The notes below the pieces were generated by a model. It had not been told where the DNA came from. It ran no database searches and was given only the letters and a program-made list of their open reading frames with translations. A program made the position numbers and the translations under genes. Shown piece by piece: positions 17,696 to 24,872 of a stretch of 28,027 bases of DNA. Origin of the DNA: a virus; IMG/VR virus record IMGVR_UViG_3300042294_000385, positions 1-28,027 of that record, one strand, 5' to 3'. The first letter of the stretch is position 1; each line of letters begins with the position of its first letter.

Positions 17696-18766
17696 ATGAA
17701 AATAGCAGCATACACAATCGCACTAAACGAAGAAAAACACGTGATGCGATGGCTTGAAGGAACACGTGACGCAGACCTACGTGTAGTAGTAGACACAGGT
17801 TCAACAGACAGAACTGTTGCCCTACTGCAAGCAGCACCAAATGTCATAGTTCACCAAATATCAATTAAACCTTTTAGGTTTGATGATGCCCGCAACGCAG
17901 CCCTAGCTTTAATCCCAGACAACATAGATATTTGTTTATCCCTAGATATGGACGAAATACCTGAAAAAGGTTTCTTTCACACAGTGCGTGAAACGTGGGA
18001 AGCTGATACGGATCGTGGTTGGGTTTGGTGGGACACCGGTAACAAGTGGCGCAACAACAACAGACTTCATCGTAGGCACGGGTATCGTTGGATTAAACCT
18101 TGTCACGAAGTAACTTTTAAATACACACCGGGTGACGAAAAAACTTTAGAGTACGATTTGACAGTGTTTCATAAACCTGATGACACAAAGGCAAGAACTT
18201 ATTATTTACCTATGCTTGAAGCAGCAGTACACGAAGACCCACGCGATGCAAGAATGTGGGCTTATCTTGCACGCGAATACTATTTTCACAAAATGTGGGA
18301 CAAAGTTATTGAAACCGCTTTCGCAACATTAAACGCAGGTGGATGGTACGTTGAACGCTCCGCTGTGTGCCGTGCTGCAGGACAAGCCTCACAGGAACTT
18401 GGTAACAACGAGAACGCATTGAAATGGTTTCAAAGAAGTATTAAAGAAAACCCTACAGAACTTGAACCTTGGTTTAGTTTTGCACAGTTCTCATACACTG
18501 TCGGTAACTGGCAAGGATGCTGGGACGCTGCAAGCAAAGTCAACGAACTAGAACCATCAACACATTACTTGAACGACAAATCCATTTGGGACTGGCGTTG
18601 CTACGATCTGTTAGCTGTGTCTGGTTGGCAACTTGGTAAAAAAGATGAGGCTGTTAAGTTTGCTAAGATGGCCCTTGAGGCTAACCCAAAGGACGGGCGC
18701 TTACAAGATAACTTGAAGTGGTTGGAGGAAAACTATGTCGCTACACAGGCAGAGAACGCATCCTGA
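17696..18766 (+). CDS. Family 2-type glycosyltransferase with C-terminal TPR repeats
   Basis: The protein has 356 residues. Residues 1-100 carry the GT-A start of family 2 enzymes: YTIALNEEKHV, then VVVDTGSTDRTV (nucleotide binding), then LSLDMDEIPEKGF, whose acidic DMDE serves as the metal-binding DXD-type motif. Residues about 190-345 are helical TPR-like repeats (ALKWFQRSIKENPTELEPW; AVKFAKMALEANPKDGRLQ). The enzyme would transfer a sugar from a nucleotide sugar. Its place between fibre and small virion genes suggests the acceptor is a virion protein such as a fibre, though modification of host wall glycans is also possible. The ribosome site is GGGGACG. The early part uses many A/C-ending codons, unlike its neighbours. 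Confidence 0.85.
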   Translation: MKIAAYTIALNEEKHVMRWLEGTRDADLRVVVDTGSTDRTVALLQAAPNVIVHQISIKPFRFDDARNAALALIPDNIDICLSLDMDEIPEKGFFHTVRETWEADTDRGWVWWDTGNKWRNNNRLHRRHGYRWIKPCHEVTFKYTPGDEKTLEYDLTVFHKPDDTKARTYYLPMLEAAVHEDPRDARMWAYLAREYYFHKMWDKVIETAFATLNAGGWYVERSAVCRAAGQASQELGNNENALKWFQRSIKENPTELEPWFSFAQFSYTVGNWQGCWDAASKVNELEPSTHYLNDKSIWDWRCYDLLAVSGWQLGKKDEAVKFAKMALEANPKDGRLQDNLKWLEENYVATQAENAS

Positions 18767-19055
18767 GTATCAAGAGAATTGTTTTGGTTGTAAGGCTTCC
18801 ACGTTAGAGTTGCATCCTGGTGATGCAGCACATATGCGTGAGGTGCCTCGTAAGAAGTGGGACGCTGAACTTAATGCTTATGCTGATGCCAGAAGGCAAG
18901 GTATTCAACCTGCTGGTACAAGTATGAAAGCAATTAAGGATGCCCACAAGGCTAGTGAAAATCTTGGCAAACCCTACGATGGTGGAACAATGCCACCAGC
19001 AAACAGGTTAGCCAATAAAAAGGTAACGAAGGCTATGAACAAGATGGGAATATAA
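18735..19055 (+). CDS. Small actinophage-type CFGCK protein
   Basis: The protein has 106 residues. The gene starts inside the end of the glycosyltransferase gene (32-base overlap) with GGAGGAAAACT as a strong ribosome site, so the overlap is real. The N-terminus HRQRTHPEYQENCFGCK has a Cys-Phe-Gly-Cys pair that may bind a metal or form part of an interface. The C-terminal half is basic (RLANKKVTKAMNKMGI). I recall the HPEY...CFGCK opening from many small, uncharacterised actinophage proteins near tail genes. The function is not known to me. Confidence 0.72.
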   Translation: MSLHRQRTHPEYQENCFGCKASTLELHPGDAAHMREVPRKKWDAELNAYADARRQGIQPAGTSMKAIKDAHKASENLGKPYDGGTMPPANRLANKKVTKAMNKMGI

Positions 19056-19056
19056 T

Positions 19057-19218
19057 ATGTGTTACGAATGTGGATGTTACGGTGCTGTTAACCCTTACGG
19101 TGTTGGTGGTTCTGCTATAAACAATCCTGCTAAGGCAACTGATAAAACTCCTGCCCGCAGACCTCAACCAAAGTATGTTGAAGTTGGTAAGTACAAAAAC
19201 GAACCTAAAGGAAAATAA
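19057..19218 (+). CDS. Tiny Cys-rich protein (MCYECGC start)
   Basis: Read directly from the sequence: 53 residues. It begins MCYECGCYGAVNPYGVGG, with three Cys in the first seven positions, then a Gly/Asn/Pro-rich stretch and a basic Lys/Pro-rich end. The Cys cluster could bind a metal ion or, with partners, cross-link in the virion. There is no clear ribosome site except GGGAA at 19046, about right for the ATG at 19057. The stop overlaps the next ATG (TAATG). The coding call is supported by tight packing among similar tiny genes. Confidence 0.6.
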   Translation: MCYECGCYGAVNPYGVGGSAINNPAKATDKTPARRPQPKYVEVGKYKNEPKGK

Positions 19219-19352
19219 TGCCATACAGCAAATACTCTAAAAAACAAAAAGGTTTAGCTGCTATTGCTGAACCACGTAAGAAGATCACTGGTGCAGATTT
19301 AAAGAAAGCTAAAAAAATGTCCAGTATGAAGAAGATGGGTAAAGTTAAGTAA
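19218..19352 (+). CDS. Tiny lysine-rich protein
   Basis: Read directly: 44 residues, about a third Lys, with MPYSKYSKKQKGLAAIAEPR at the start and several Met near the end. The gene overlaps the preceding stop by one base and has AAAGGAAA upstream, a good ribosome site. It is too short for an independent fold and is probably disordered and nucleic-acid- or protein-binding. It belongs to a run of small basic genes at 19057-19787. Confidence 0.55.
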   Translation: MPYSKYSKKQKGLAAIAEPRKKITGADLKKAKKMSSMKKMGKVK

Positions 19353-19353
19353 T

Positions 19354-19632
19354 ATGGCTAAGTCTGCTGCGTGGCAACGCAAAGAAGGTAAGAACCCTAA
19401 AGGTGGGTTGAATGCTAAAGGTCGTGCTAGTGCTAAAGCACAAGGTATGAATCTTAAACCTCCTGTTAAAGCAGCGCAGGCTAAGAAATCACCAAAGGCT
19501 GCTGGTAGACGTAAATCTTTTTGTAGTCGTATGTGTGGTATGAAGTCTAAGTTGACTTCCGCTAAAACTGCACGTGATCCTAATTCACGTATAAACAAAT
19601 CACTAAGAGCTTGGGACTGTAACTGTAAATGA
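19354..19632 (+). CDS. Small basic phage protein (WQRKEGKNPKGGLNAKGR type)
   Basis: The 92-residue product begins AAWQRKEGKNPKGGLNAKGR. A second conserved block, GRRKSFCSRMCGMKSK, follows at about residues 51-66, then ARDPNSRINKSLRAW and a CNC ending. I recall close forms of these blocks in small proteins of cyanophages and other aquatic phages, sometimes labelled as a domain of unknown function. Four Cys (57, 61, 89, 91) make a possible C...C / C.C metal site. The stop overlaps the next ATG by four bases. The role is unknown; virion association is inferred from the surrounding genes. Confidence 0.72.
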   Translation: MAKSAAWQRKEGKNPKGGLNAKGRASAKAQGMNLKPPVKAAQAKKSPKAAGRRKSFCSRMCGMKSKLTSAKTARDPNSRINKSLRAWDCNCK

Positions 19633-19787
19633 AAAAGAAACCTGTTTGGGAAACAAAAAACCCTAAGAAGAAATCAACCAAGTTAACTCCGGCTAAGAAG
19701 GCTGCTGCTAAGGCACGTGCTAAAGCTGCTGGTCGTCCTTATCCTAATTTGATTGACAATATGGCTGTTGCGAGAAAGAAGAAATAA
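19629..19787 (+). CDS. Small basic phage protein (KLTPAKKAAAKARAKAAGRP type)
   Basis: Read directly: 52 residues. The start is PVWETKNPKKKSTKLTPAKK, followed by an Ala/Lys/Arg helix and GRPYPNLIDNM, ending in Arg/Lys. This is another small protein I have seen in almost this form in cyanophages and other aquatic phages, which makes conservation across host phyla likely. The Ala/Lys helix resembles histone-tail or nucleoid-protein segments, so DNA contact is plausible. It overlaps the previous gene by four bases (ATGA) and the next by one base (TAATG). Confidence 0.68.
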   Translation: MKKKPVWETKNPKKKSTKLTPAKKAAAKARAKAAGRPYPNLIDNMAVARKKK

Positions 19788-20065
19788 TGACTTATGGTTT
19801 TGCTGGCTCAACATTAGTTGACGAATTAAACAGACTTGCTAATGGTGGCGCATCTTACCCTAATCGTGATGTGTACCTTGATCAAGCAGGTGCAGCGAAT
19901 AAATGGGCTGGCACAACCGGTCTTGAATTACTTGGTTCACTTAATCAAAAAGCTGAAGCAGGTCGTAGCCCTAAAGATTATAAAGGTTTGAACGCTGTGT
20001 GTAATGAACTTGCGGGAACAACAGGCTTATCAGCCATTCCTGCCCTGAGAGAAGTTGAGGACTAA
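19787..20065 (+). CDS. Small protein with duplicated AGTTGL motif
   Basis: The protein has 92 residues. It contains two copies of a short motif: KWAGTTGLELLGSLNQKA at about residues 39-56 and NELAGTTGLSAIPALRE at about 73-89. The first half has STLVDELNRLANGGASYP. I recall the AGTTGL repeats from small proteins in actinophage structural modules, but their role is unknown to me. It is coupled to both neighbours by one-base overlaps and precedes the putative head-tail connector, so it is possibly a tail or connector component. Confidence 0.7.
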   Translation: MTYGFAGSTLVDELNRLANGGASYPNRDVYLDQAGAANKWAGTTGLELLGSLNQKAEAGRSPKDYKGLNAVCNELAGTTGLSAIPALREVED

Positions 20066-20958
20066 TGCCATCATTTTCCGACTTGGTTGATGAAACACTT
20101 ATTGCCCTATCTGGGTACACTCAACGCCAGGACCAATCAACTTATCTAACTGCTGCTATGACCGACACACAACTGACTATGACTGTTGCTGATGCAGCAA
20201 GTCTATCTAAAGGACTTGTTGAAGTTGGTGACGAGTTGATGTGGATTGAATCCTTTGACCGTGCCACTAACGTTGCAACCATTGCCCCTTATGGTCGTGG
20301 GTTTCGTTCAACACAAAAAGCCCCACACAACATTGGTGATCGTGTAACGATTTCCCCAAGTTTTCCTAAAGATGTTATTCGTAAACAAATAAACAACTCC
20401 GTTACCGGTGTGTTCCCTGATCTGTTTGGTGTGTTCTACACAACATTTAGTTTTATTTCAAGCCAAAACACCTATGAGCTTCCTTCGGAAGCTGATGAGA
20501 TTTTGCAAGTTATGTGGCAAACAACTGGTCCAACACAAGAGTGGTTGCCTGTCAGACAATATTCTATTAACAAGAACGCTTATGTTGGTACTTTTAATAC
20601 TGGTAAAACAATTTCTGTTTATGATGGTATTGTTCCGGGTCGCACTGTGCACGTGGTTTATTCACGTCAACCACAAGAATTGTATTTACCATCTGATGAT
20701 TTTGAAACAGTAACTAATCTTCCTATATACGCTAAAGAACCTGTTGTGTTAGGTGCTGCTTATCGTGTTGCAGGTTATTTGGATGTTTCACGCTTACCAG
20801 GTCAAAGCGCTGAGGTTGACCAAGTTGATCAGGCTTCACCTATTGGTTCAGGTGGAACTGTTACACGTGCTTTGTTTCAACTATATCAGCAAAGACTTAC
20901 TGTTGCTTCTAAACGCCAACAGGAAGATTTCCCAATTCGCGTAAGATATGGAAGGTAA
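20065..20958 (+). CDS. Putative head-tail connector/adaptor protein
   Basis: The protein has 297 residues. Residues 30-115 are a beta domain (VEVGDELMWIESFDRATNVA, then APYGRGFRSTQKAPHNIGDR). Residues 115-150 include FPKDVIRKQINNSVTGVFPD. The rest has YELPSEADEILQVMW and a helical end (RALFQLYQQRLTVASKRQ). The mixture of a small barrel with helices and the position before fibre genes suggest a ring component linking portal to tail, equivalent in role to the adaptor proteins of short-tailed phages. This is inferred; no diagnostic motif is present. A minor tail protein is the main alternative. Confidence 0.6.
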   Translation: MPSFSDLVDETLIALSGYTQRQDQSTYLTAAMTDTQLTMTVADAASLSKGLVEVGDELMWIESFDRATNVATIAPYGRGFRSTQKAPHNIGDRVTISPSFPKDVIRKQINNSVTGVFPDLFGVFYTTFSFISSQNTYELPSEADEILQVMWQTTGPTQEWLPVRQYSINKNAYVGTFNTGKTISVYDGIVPGRTVHVVYSRQPQELYLPSDDFETVTNLPIYAKEPVVLGAAYRVAGYLDVSRLPGQSAEVDQVDQASPIGSGGTVTRALFQLYQQRLTVASKRQQEDFPIRVRYGR

Positions 20959-20961
20959 GTA

Positions 20962-21744
20962 ATGTCTGTTAATCGTTATTATTCATCTGTTGCTATTGAT
21001 ACCACTTTAACTGGTGCTGTTAATGGTACAGCAACTTCTATTACTGTTGCTTCAGTGTCTGGGTTTCCTGCATCATACCCTTACACTTTGGCTTTAAGTT
21101 ATGACACATCAAGTGAGGAACTTGTTAACGTAACAGCTGCTGCTGGTACCACATTAACTATTGTTCGTGGTCAAGATGGTACTTCTGGTGTTGCTCACGA
21201 TGCTGGTGCCCAGGTTAAACACGTTGCTTCTGCACGTGATTACCGTGAACCACAAGAACATATTGCTGCTTCTTCTGGTGTGCACGGTGTTACTGGTGCT
21301 GTTGTTGGCACAACTGATACACAAACTCTTACTAATAAAACTTTAACCACACCAACTATTGGTTCTTTTGCTAATGCTACACACGGTCATACTGCTGCAG
21401 CAAGCGGTGGAACTCTTACAGGTGCAAGTATTTATTATGGTTTTAACACAAGCACTGGTTCTTCTTACACATTGGTATTGTCTGATGCTGGTAAAGTTTT
21501 ACCTGTAAATAATTCAAGTGCTAATACTGTCACTGTTCCTTTGAACTCTTCTGTAGCTTTTCCTACAGGTACTGCTGTAACACTTGTTCAAACAGGTGCT
21601 GGTCAAACAAGTATTACTGGCGCTTCAGGTGTTGCTGTTAACTCTGAAGGTTCAAGACTTAAACTTAAAGGACAATACGCTGCAACAACTTTGTTAAAAA
21701 CTGACACAGATACTTGGGTTGCCTTCGGTAACTTAGTATCCTAA
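20962..21744 (+). CDS. Tail fibre-like protein, 260 aa
   Basis: The gene starts three bases after the connector stop, with AAGGTAAGTA as ribosome site. The N-terminal domain (about residues 15-95) has SVSGFPASYPYTLALSYD, then EELVNVTAAAGTTLTIVRGQ and DGTSGVAHDAGAQVKHVASA, a barrel found in many phage tail and fibre proteins. At 113-130 it has TDTQTLTNKTLTTPTIGSF, a typical fibre linker, followed by GHTAAASGG and a final beta domain with PLNSSVAFPTGTAVTLVQTG. It is a tail fibre or baseplate-attached adhesin by domain style. Confidence 0.75.
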   Translation: MSVNRYYSSVAIDTTLTGAVNGTATSITVASVSGFPASYPYTLALSYDTSSEELVNVTAAAGTTLTIVRGQDGTSGVAHDAGAQVKHVASARDYREPQEHIAASSGVHGVTGAVVGTTDTQTLTNKTLTTPTIGSFANATHGHTAAASGGTLTGASIYYGFNTSTGSSYTLVLSDAGKVLPVNNSSANTVTVPLNSSVAFPTGTAVTLVQTGAGQTSITGASGVAVNSEGSRLKLKGQYAATTLLKTDTDTWVAFGNLVS

Positions 21745-21753
21745 AGGAGTCTA

Positions 21754-22812
21754 ATGCTTCTTTTTGCTTCTGCTGCTGCACCTTCTTTTAATGGTGGTAA
21801 TGTCACTGAAACTGATCTAAGAACGTTGATGGCTAACGTTGTTGAGGCTAACGTTGTTAGCCCAACATCTGGTGGCACTTTAACTCTTAATAGTGTTTCA
21901 CTTGGTTCATATGATTATACTGTTAAAAGTGGTGCTCAAACTGTTTCGTCTTTCACAGCATCTGATTGGTTTACTTCAACAGAGGATACCCGTTCAGCAC
22001 TTATTGCTGTTAATGGTAATTTAACAATTAACTCTGGTCAAACTTTCATTCCTTCCGTTAGGAAACTTTTTACCTGCATTTATGTTAAAGGTAATTTAAC
22101 TCTTAATGGTTCTATTAGTATGTCTGCACGTGGTTCTAATCATTCAGGTTCAGGTAACTCTGGTGGTTCCACAACTAAAGGTGCTATTCGTTTAGCCAAT
22201 GGTACATATAGTGCTGTAAGTAATCCACAGGTTCCTTCTGATGGTGCTGCTGCATCATCTAACGGTACTGATGGTCAAACCGGTGGTGGTGGTAAGGGTG
22301 GAGATAACCAAGGTACACCTGCTGCTGGTACATCTTTTTCCGGTGGTTCAGGTTCTACTGCTGCATCTTCTAATGCTGTTGCTAATGGTGGTCGTGGTGC
22401 TGATGCTATAGAAAATTTTGGTGCCAACATTTCTAACATCGGTGGTGGTGCTGGAAACCCTGGTGGTTCAGGATATGACGGTCCTGGTGGACCAGGAAAT
22501 TTATCTGGCGGTAACGGTACTGGTGGTGTGCTTGTTATTTATTGCACAGGAACTTTATCAGGCTCAGGAACAATTGTTGCTAACGGTACTAATGGTGGTG
22601 CAGCATATACAACAAATCCAGCATTTAGACCTTACGCTGGTGGTGGTTCCGGTGGTGGTTCTATCACAATATTTTACGGAACTGACACTTCATCTATTAC
22701 ACCTGCTGCAACAGGTGGTGCTGGTGGTCCAGCAACAAACACATCTGACCCTGGTTCAACATATCCAGGTAATGCTGGCGGTAACGGTACTGCTCGCAAA
22801 TTAGCACTATAA
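21754..22812 (+). CDS. Glycine-rich fibre or adhesin
   Basis: The gene has an AAAGGAGTCTA ribosome site. The 352 residues begin with a beta part (about 1-125) whose strands look like successive rungs (LIAVNGNLTINSGQTF; CIYVKGNLTLNGSISM), then a long Gly-rich portion (about 127-345) with runs such as TGGGGKGGDNQGTP, NIGGGAGNPGGSGYDGPGGP and AGGGSGGGSITIFYG. Known Gly-rich phage adhesins fold into polyglycine-II sandwiches with variable loops at the tip; I infer a similar architecture here. Receptor binding is likely but unproven. Confidence 0.75.
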   Translation: MLLFASAAAPSFNGGNVTETDLRTLMANVVEANVVSPTSGGTLTLNSVSLGSYDYTVKSGAQTVSSFTASDWFTSTEDTRSALIAVNGNLTINSGQTFIPSVRKLFTCIYVKGNLTLNGSISMSARGSNHSGSGNSGGSTTKGAIRLANGTYSAVSNPQVPSDGAAASSNGTDGQTGGGGKGGDNQGTPAAGTSFSGGSGSTAASSNAVANGGRGADAIENFGANISNIGGGAGNPGGSGYDGPGGPGNLSGGNGTGGVLVIYCTGTLSGSGTIVANGTNGGAAYTTNPAFRPYAGGGSGGGSITIFYGTDTSSITPAATGGAGGPATNTSDPGSTYPGNAGGNGTARKLAL

Positions 22813-22820
22813 GGAGAACA

Positions 22821-23072
22821 ATGACACTACAAGTAACTAAAAACATCATAACAAGATCACTAGCTTTATTCATATCTTTTGCTTTACCTTCAGTAGGTGT
22901 AGGTGCTTTTGCAGGCGTAGAACCAGTCAAAGCAGCAGCCATCGCCGGAGGCCTCGCTATTGCAGGTGTAGTAACAGACCTTGCCAGAGAGTTCCTGAAA
23001 GACGGAGACCTAACATTGGCTGAAGTTGACGAAGTATTTAAGAAAGCATCTAAAGGTAAAGGCGGCAAATAA
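22821..23072 (+). CDS. Small membrane protein, holin candidate
   Basis: The protein has 83 residues and AAGGAGAACA as ribosome site. There are two hydrophobic stretches (about residues 13-31 and 37-53), then a charged C-terminus with FLKDGDLTLAEVDEVFKKAS and a Lys/Gly-rich end. It is placed directly before the M23 endopeptidase gene, as holins often are. A holin would open the cytoplasmic membrane to release the lysin. Two other small membrane proteins lie further on, so which one is the holin is open. Codons use many C/A endings, unlike the fibre gene before it. Confidence 0.62.
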   Translation: MTLQVTKNIITRSLALFISFALPSVGVGAFAGVEPVKAAAIAGGLAIAGVVTDLAREFLKDGDLTLAEVDEVFKKASKGKGGK

Positions 23073-23074
23073 CA

Positions 23075-23476
23075 TTGGCCTCACCTATTGCTAACGGAAA
23101 AATAACCACACCATACGGCAAAGCCGGTAAGATGTGGAAGTCAGGAAAACACACTGGTGTGGACTATGCTGTGCCAACTGGTACAGATATTATCGCAGCC
23201 TGTGATGGGACAGTACAAGGCAACAACTGGGGTGCGGCCTACGGTAAACAAGTTATTGTTAAGGCCAATATCAATGGTAAAGACCTTTGGATGATATATG
23301 CTCACTGTTCAGAAACTTTTGTTAAAGCTGGAGCCAAGGTTAAAAAAGGTCAACATATTGCTGAATCTGGGAATACTGGTAACTCAAGTGGTCCTCATCT
23401 TCATTTTGAAGTAAGAGACGGTGCACGCTGGTCAGCTTCTAAAGATGTTGATCCTAAAGACGTTTTAGCGATTTAA
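23075..23476 (+). CDS. M23 family endopeptidase (endolysin)
   Basis: The protein has 133 residues and starts at TTG, two bases after the previous stop; the ribosome site is weak (AAAGG or AAGGCGG at a longer distance). All zinc and catalytic residues of an M23 metallopeptidase are visible: His26 and Asp30 in GKHTGVDYA, His77 in MIYAHCSE, and His108/His110 in GPHLHFEV. This family cuts peptide bridges of peptidoglycan. There is no signal peptide and no wall-binding domain; the protein is a minimal catalytic unit. With membrane protein genes on both sides it is most likely the lysis enzyme, though a virion-associated wall-opening role is possible. Confidence 0.88.
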   Translation: MASPIANGKITTPYGKAGKMWKSGKHTGVDYAVPTGTDIIAACDGTVQGNNWGAAYGKQVIVKANINGKDLWMIYAHCSETFVKAGAKVKKGQHIAESGNTGNSSGPHLHFEVRDGARWSASKDVDPKDVLAI

Positions 23477-24454
23477 TTGTTTAGACACTTCTCTAGCGTT
23501 TTCGCTATAGTTGTGTTAACAATTTTTGTGGCACAACCATCTTACTCTGATGATGTAACAATTAATCTTGATAACACAACCCCTTTTGTGGATGTGCCGG
23601 TTACTGTCACTGAACCTGTTGATGCAACAATTCAAACAACTACTGGCACACCACAAACTAATCCTGGGTTCATTGATTCTTGGATTGAACTATGGCAAGG
23701 TGCTATCAAACTTGCTGCTAATGATGATGGTGCACATAGTGCAACCAATGTTTTAGCTTCTATTATCACTATGCCTTTAGTGGCTGGTGAATATTTTATT
23801 CGTGCAACATCTTACGCTTACATTTGTTGTAACTCATATCCTACTGGGTCTTACTTGTTGTCTACCAATTTAACAGTAGCCACGCCAAGCCCATCACCAA
23901 CAGTGACAGAGCAGACACCAGAGCCAAGCCCTTCGCCAACTGAAAGTCTGACACCTACTCCAAGCCCATCTGAGACTTCAAGTGAGCAACCATCTCCTGA
24001 GCCTTCTCCGACTCCTTCAGAGACTCAGTCACAACCAGAGAGTCTTCCCGATCAAGATAATTCTCCAATGGTTCAACCGTCTCCAGAGTCTTTGCCAAGC
24101 GTGCCAATTGAAGAACCTCAAGTATCTGAGGCTCCAATTGAGCCAAACGTTTTAGAGCTACCTGTTGAGGACTTAACATCTAGCGACCTTTCCTTAGTTG
24201 ATGAAGTTGTACAAGATCAAGAATATGTTGTACAAGATGATTCGTTAAGTTTGCCAGAGTCAGTCCAACAAATATTTGAATCCATAAGTTCTGCATTAGA
24301 GTCCATTCCTGGTGGCGAGCAAGTTCTTGCTGCCGCCCAATTTGTTAATAATCTTGGTTCCGAGTTCACACCTGAAGAACGCCGTGAGGCGCAACAGGTA
24401 GTTCTCGGTGCAATTATCGTATCACAACTAGCAAACCCTAGGAGGGTTAAATGA
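23477..24454 (+). CDS. Exported protein with PPC-like beta domain and Pro/Ser/Thr stalk
   Basis: The gene starts at TTG directly after the endolysin stop. Residues 1-24 are a signal peptide (VFAIVVLTIFVAQPSYS core), with likely cleavage before DDVTIN. Residues about 26-130 look like a pre-peptidase C-terminal-type beta domain: DSWIELWQGAIKLAANDDGA, then MPLVAGEYFIRATSYA, then GSYLLSTNL, with adjacent Cys in ICCNSYP. Residues 136-225 are a Pro/Ser/Thr/Glu-rich stalk (PSPSPT repeats), then an acidic part, and residues about 250-325 are helical, ending in a basic tail. The layout suggests a secreted or wall-spanning protein, possibly a lysis accessory for the host envelope. Exact function unknown. 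Confidence 0.75.
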   Translation: MFRHFSSVFAIVVLTIFVAQPSYSDDVTINLDNTTPFVDVPVTVTEPVDATIQTTTGTPQTNPGFIDSWIELWQGAIKLAANDDGAHSATNVLASIITMPLVAGEYFIRATSYAYICCNSYPTGSYLLSTNLTVATPSPSPTVTEQTPEPSPSPTESLTPTPSPSETSSEQPSPEPSPTPSETQSQPESLPDQDNSPMVQPSPESLPSVPIEEPQVSEAPIEPNVLELPVEDLTSSDLSLVDEVVQDQEYVVQDDSLSLPESVQQIFESISSALESIPGGEQVLAAAQFVNNLGSEFTPEERREAQQVVLGAIIVSQLANPRRVK

Positions 24455-24648
24455 AACGTGTCTTGTCCTTTCTGGGACGACACTTCCGTGCTTGGTTCGC
24501 AGAGTCCTTCACACTTGTAGGTCTGCTTATCGCTTGGATTGTGCTTCCACCTGGAAGTACTCGTAGTGTTGTTGGTGTTGCCATAGTTTTTGCTTTTCTT
24601 TTGTGGACCCTTTCTGAGGTCACGTTTGATAAAGAGGATAAAGAGTAA
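24451..24648 (+). CDS. Two-helix membrane protein, holin candidate
   Basis: The protein has 65 residues. The gene overlaps the previous stop by four bases, with an excellent TAGGAGGGT ribosome site. There are two hydrophobic helices (about residues 19-33 and 39-55) separated by a short PPGST turn. The N-terminus is basic and the C-terminus highly charged (FDKEDKE), the layout of a class II holin. It is probably expressed with the exported protein and the next membrane protein. Confidence 0.65.
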   Translation: MKRVLSFLGRHFRAWFAESFTLVGLLIAWIVLPPGSTRSVVGVAIVFAFLLWTLSEVTFDKEDKE

Positions 24649-24872
24649 TGGTTTTAGAGAACGCAGCAATGTTTGCCACTGCCCTTGCAGGTGTAGTAAT
24701 TATTCTTTCAGCTTTGGCTTGGGTGTTTAAGAACTGGTTAAAAAATTATTTGCAGGAACTTAAACCTAATGGTGGTTCATCTATGGCTGATTCTGTTAAA
24801 CGTATTGAACAACGTATTGATTATTTGACTAAAGAAATGATGGACCATTTGAAGGGACATAATGGCAACTGA
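24648..24872 (+). CDS. Single-helix membrane protein with coiled coil
   Basis: The protein has 74 residues, starting at a TAATG junction. One membrane helix (about residues 7-27) is followed by a charged region and a helical tail with SVKRIEQRIDYLTKEMMDHL that could form a coiled coil. Small proteins of this layout often lie in phage lysis regions, as a holin or antiholin partner. The next gene starts 11 bases before its stop, so the two overlap. Confidence 0.62.
   Translation: MVLENAAMFATALAGVVIILSALAWVFKNWLKNYLQELKPNGGSSMADSVKRIEQRIDYLTKEMMDHLKGHNGN

Noticed and set aside
24217-24669. Minus-strand ORF of 150 codons
   Set aside because: Antisense to the exported protein and the following membrane gene, both with good starts; no ribosome site and Ser/Thr/Arg-rich shadow composition.
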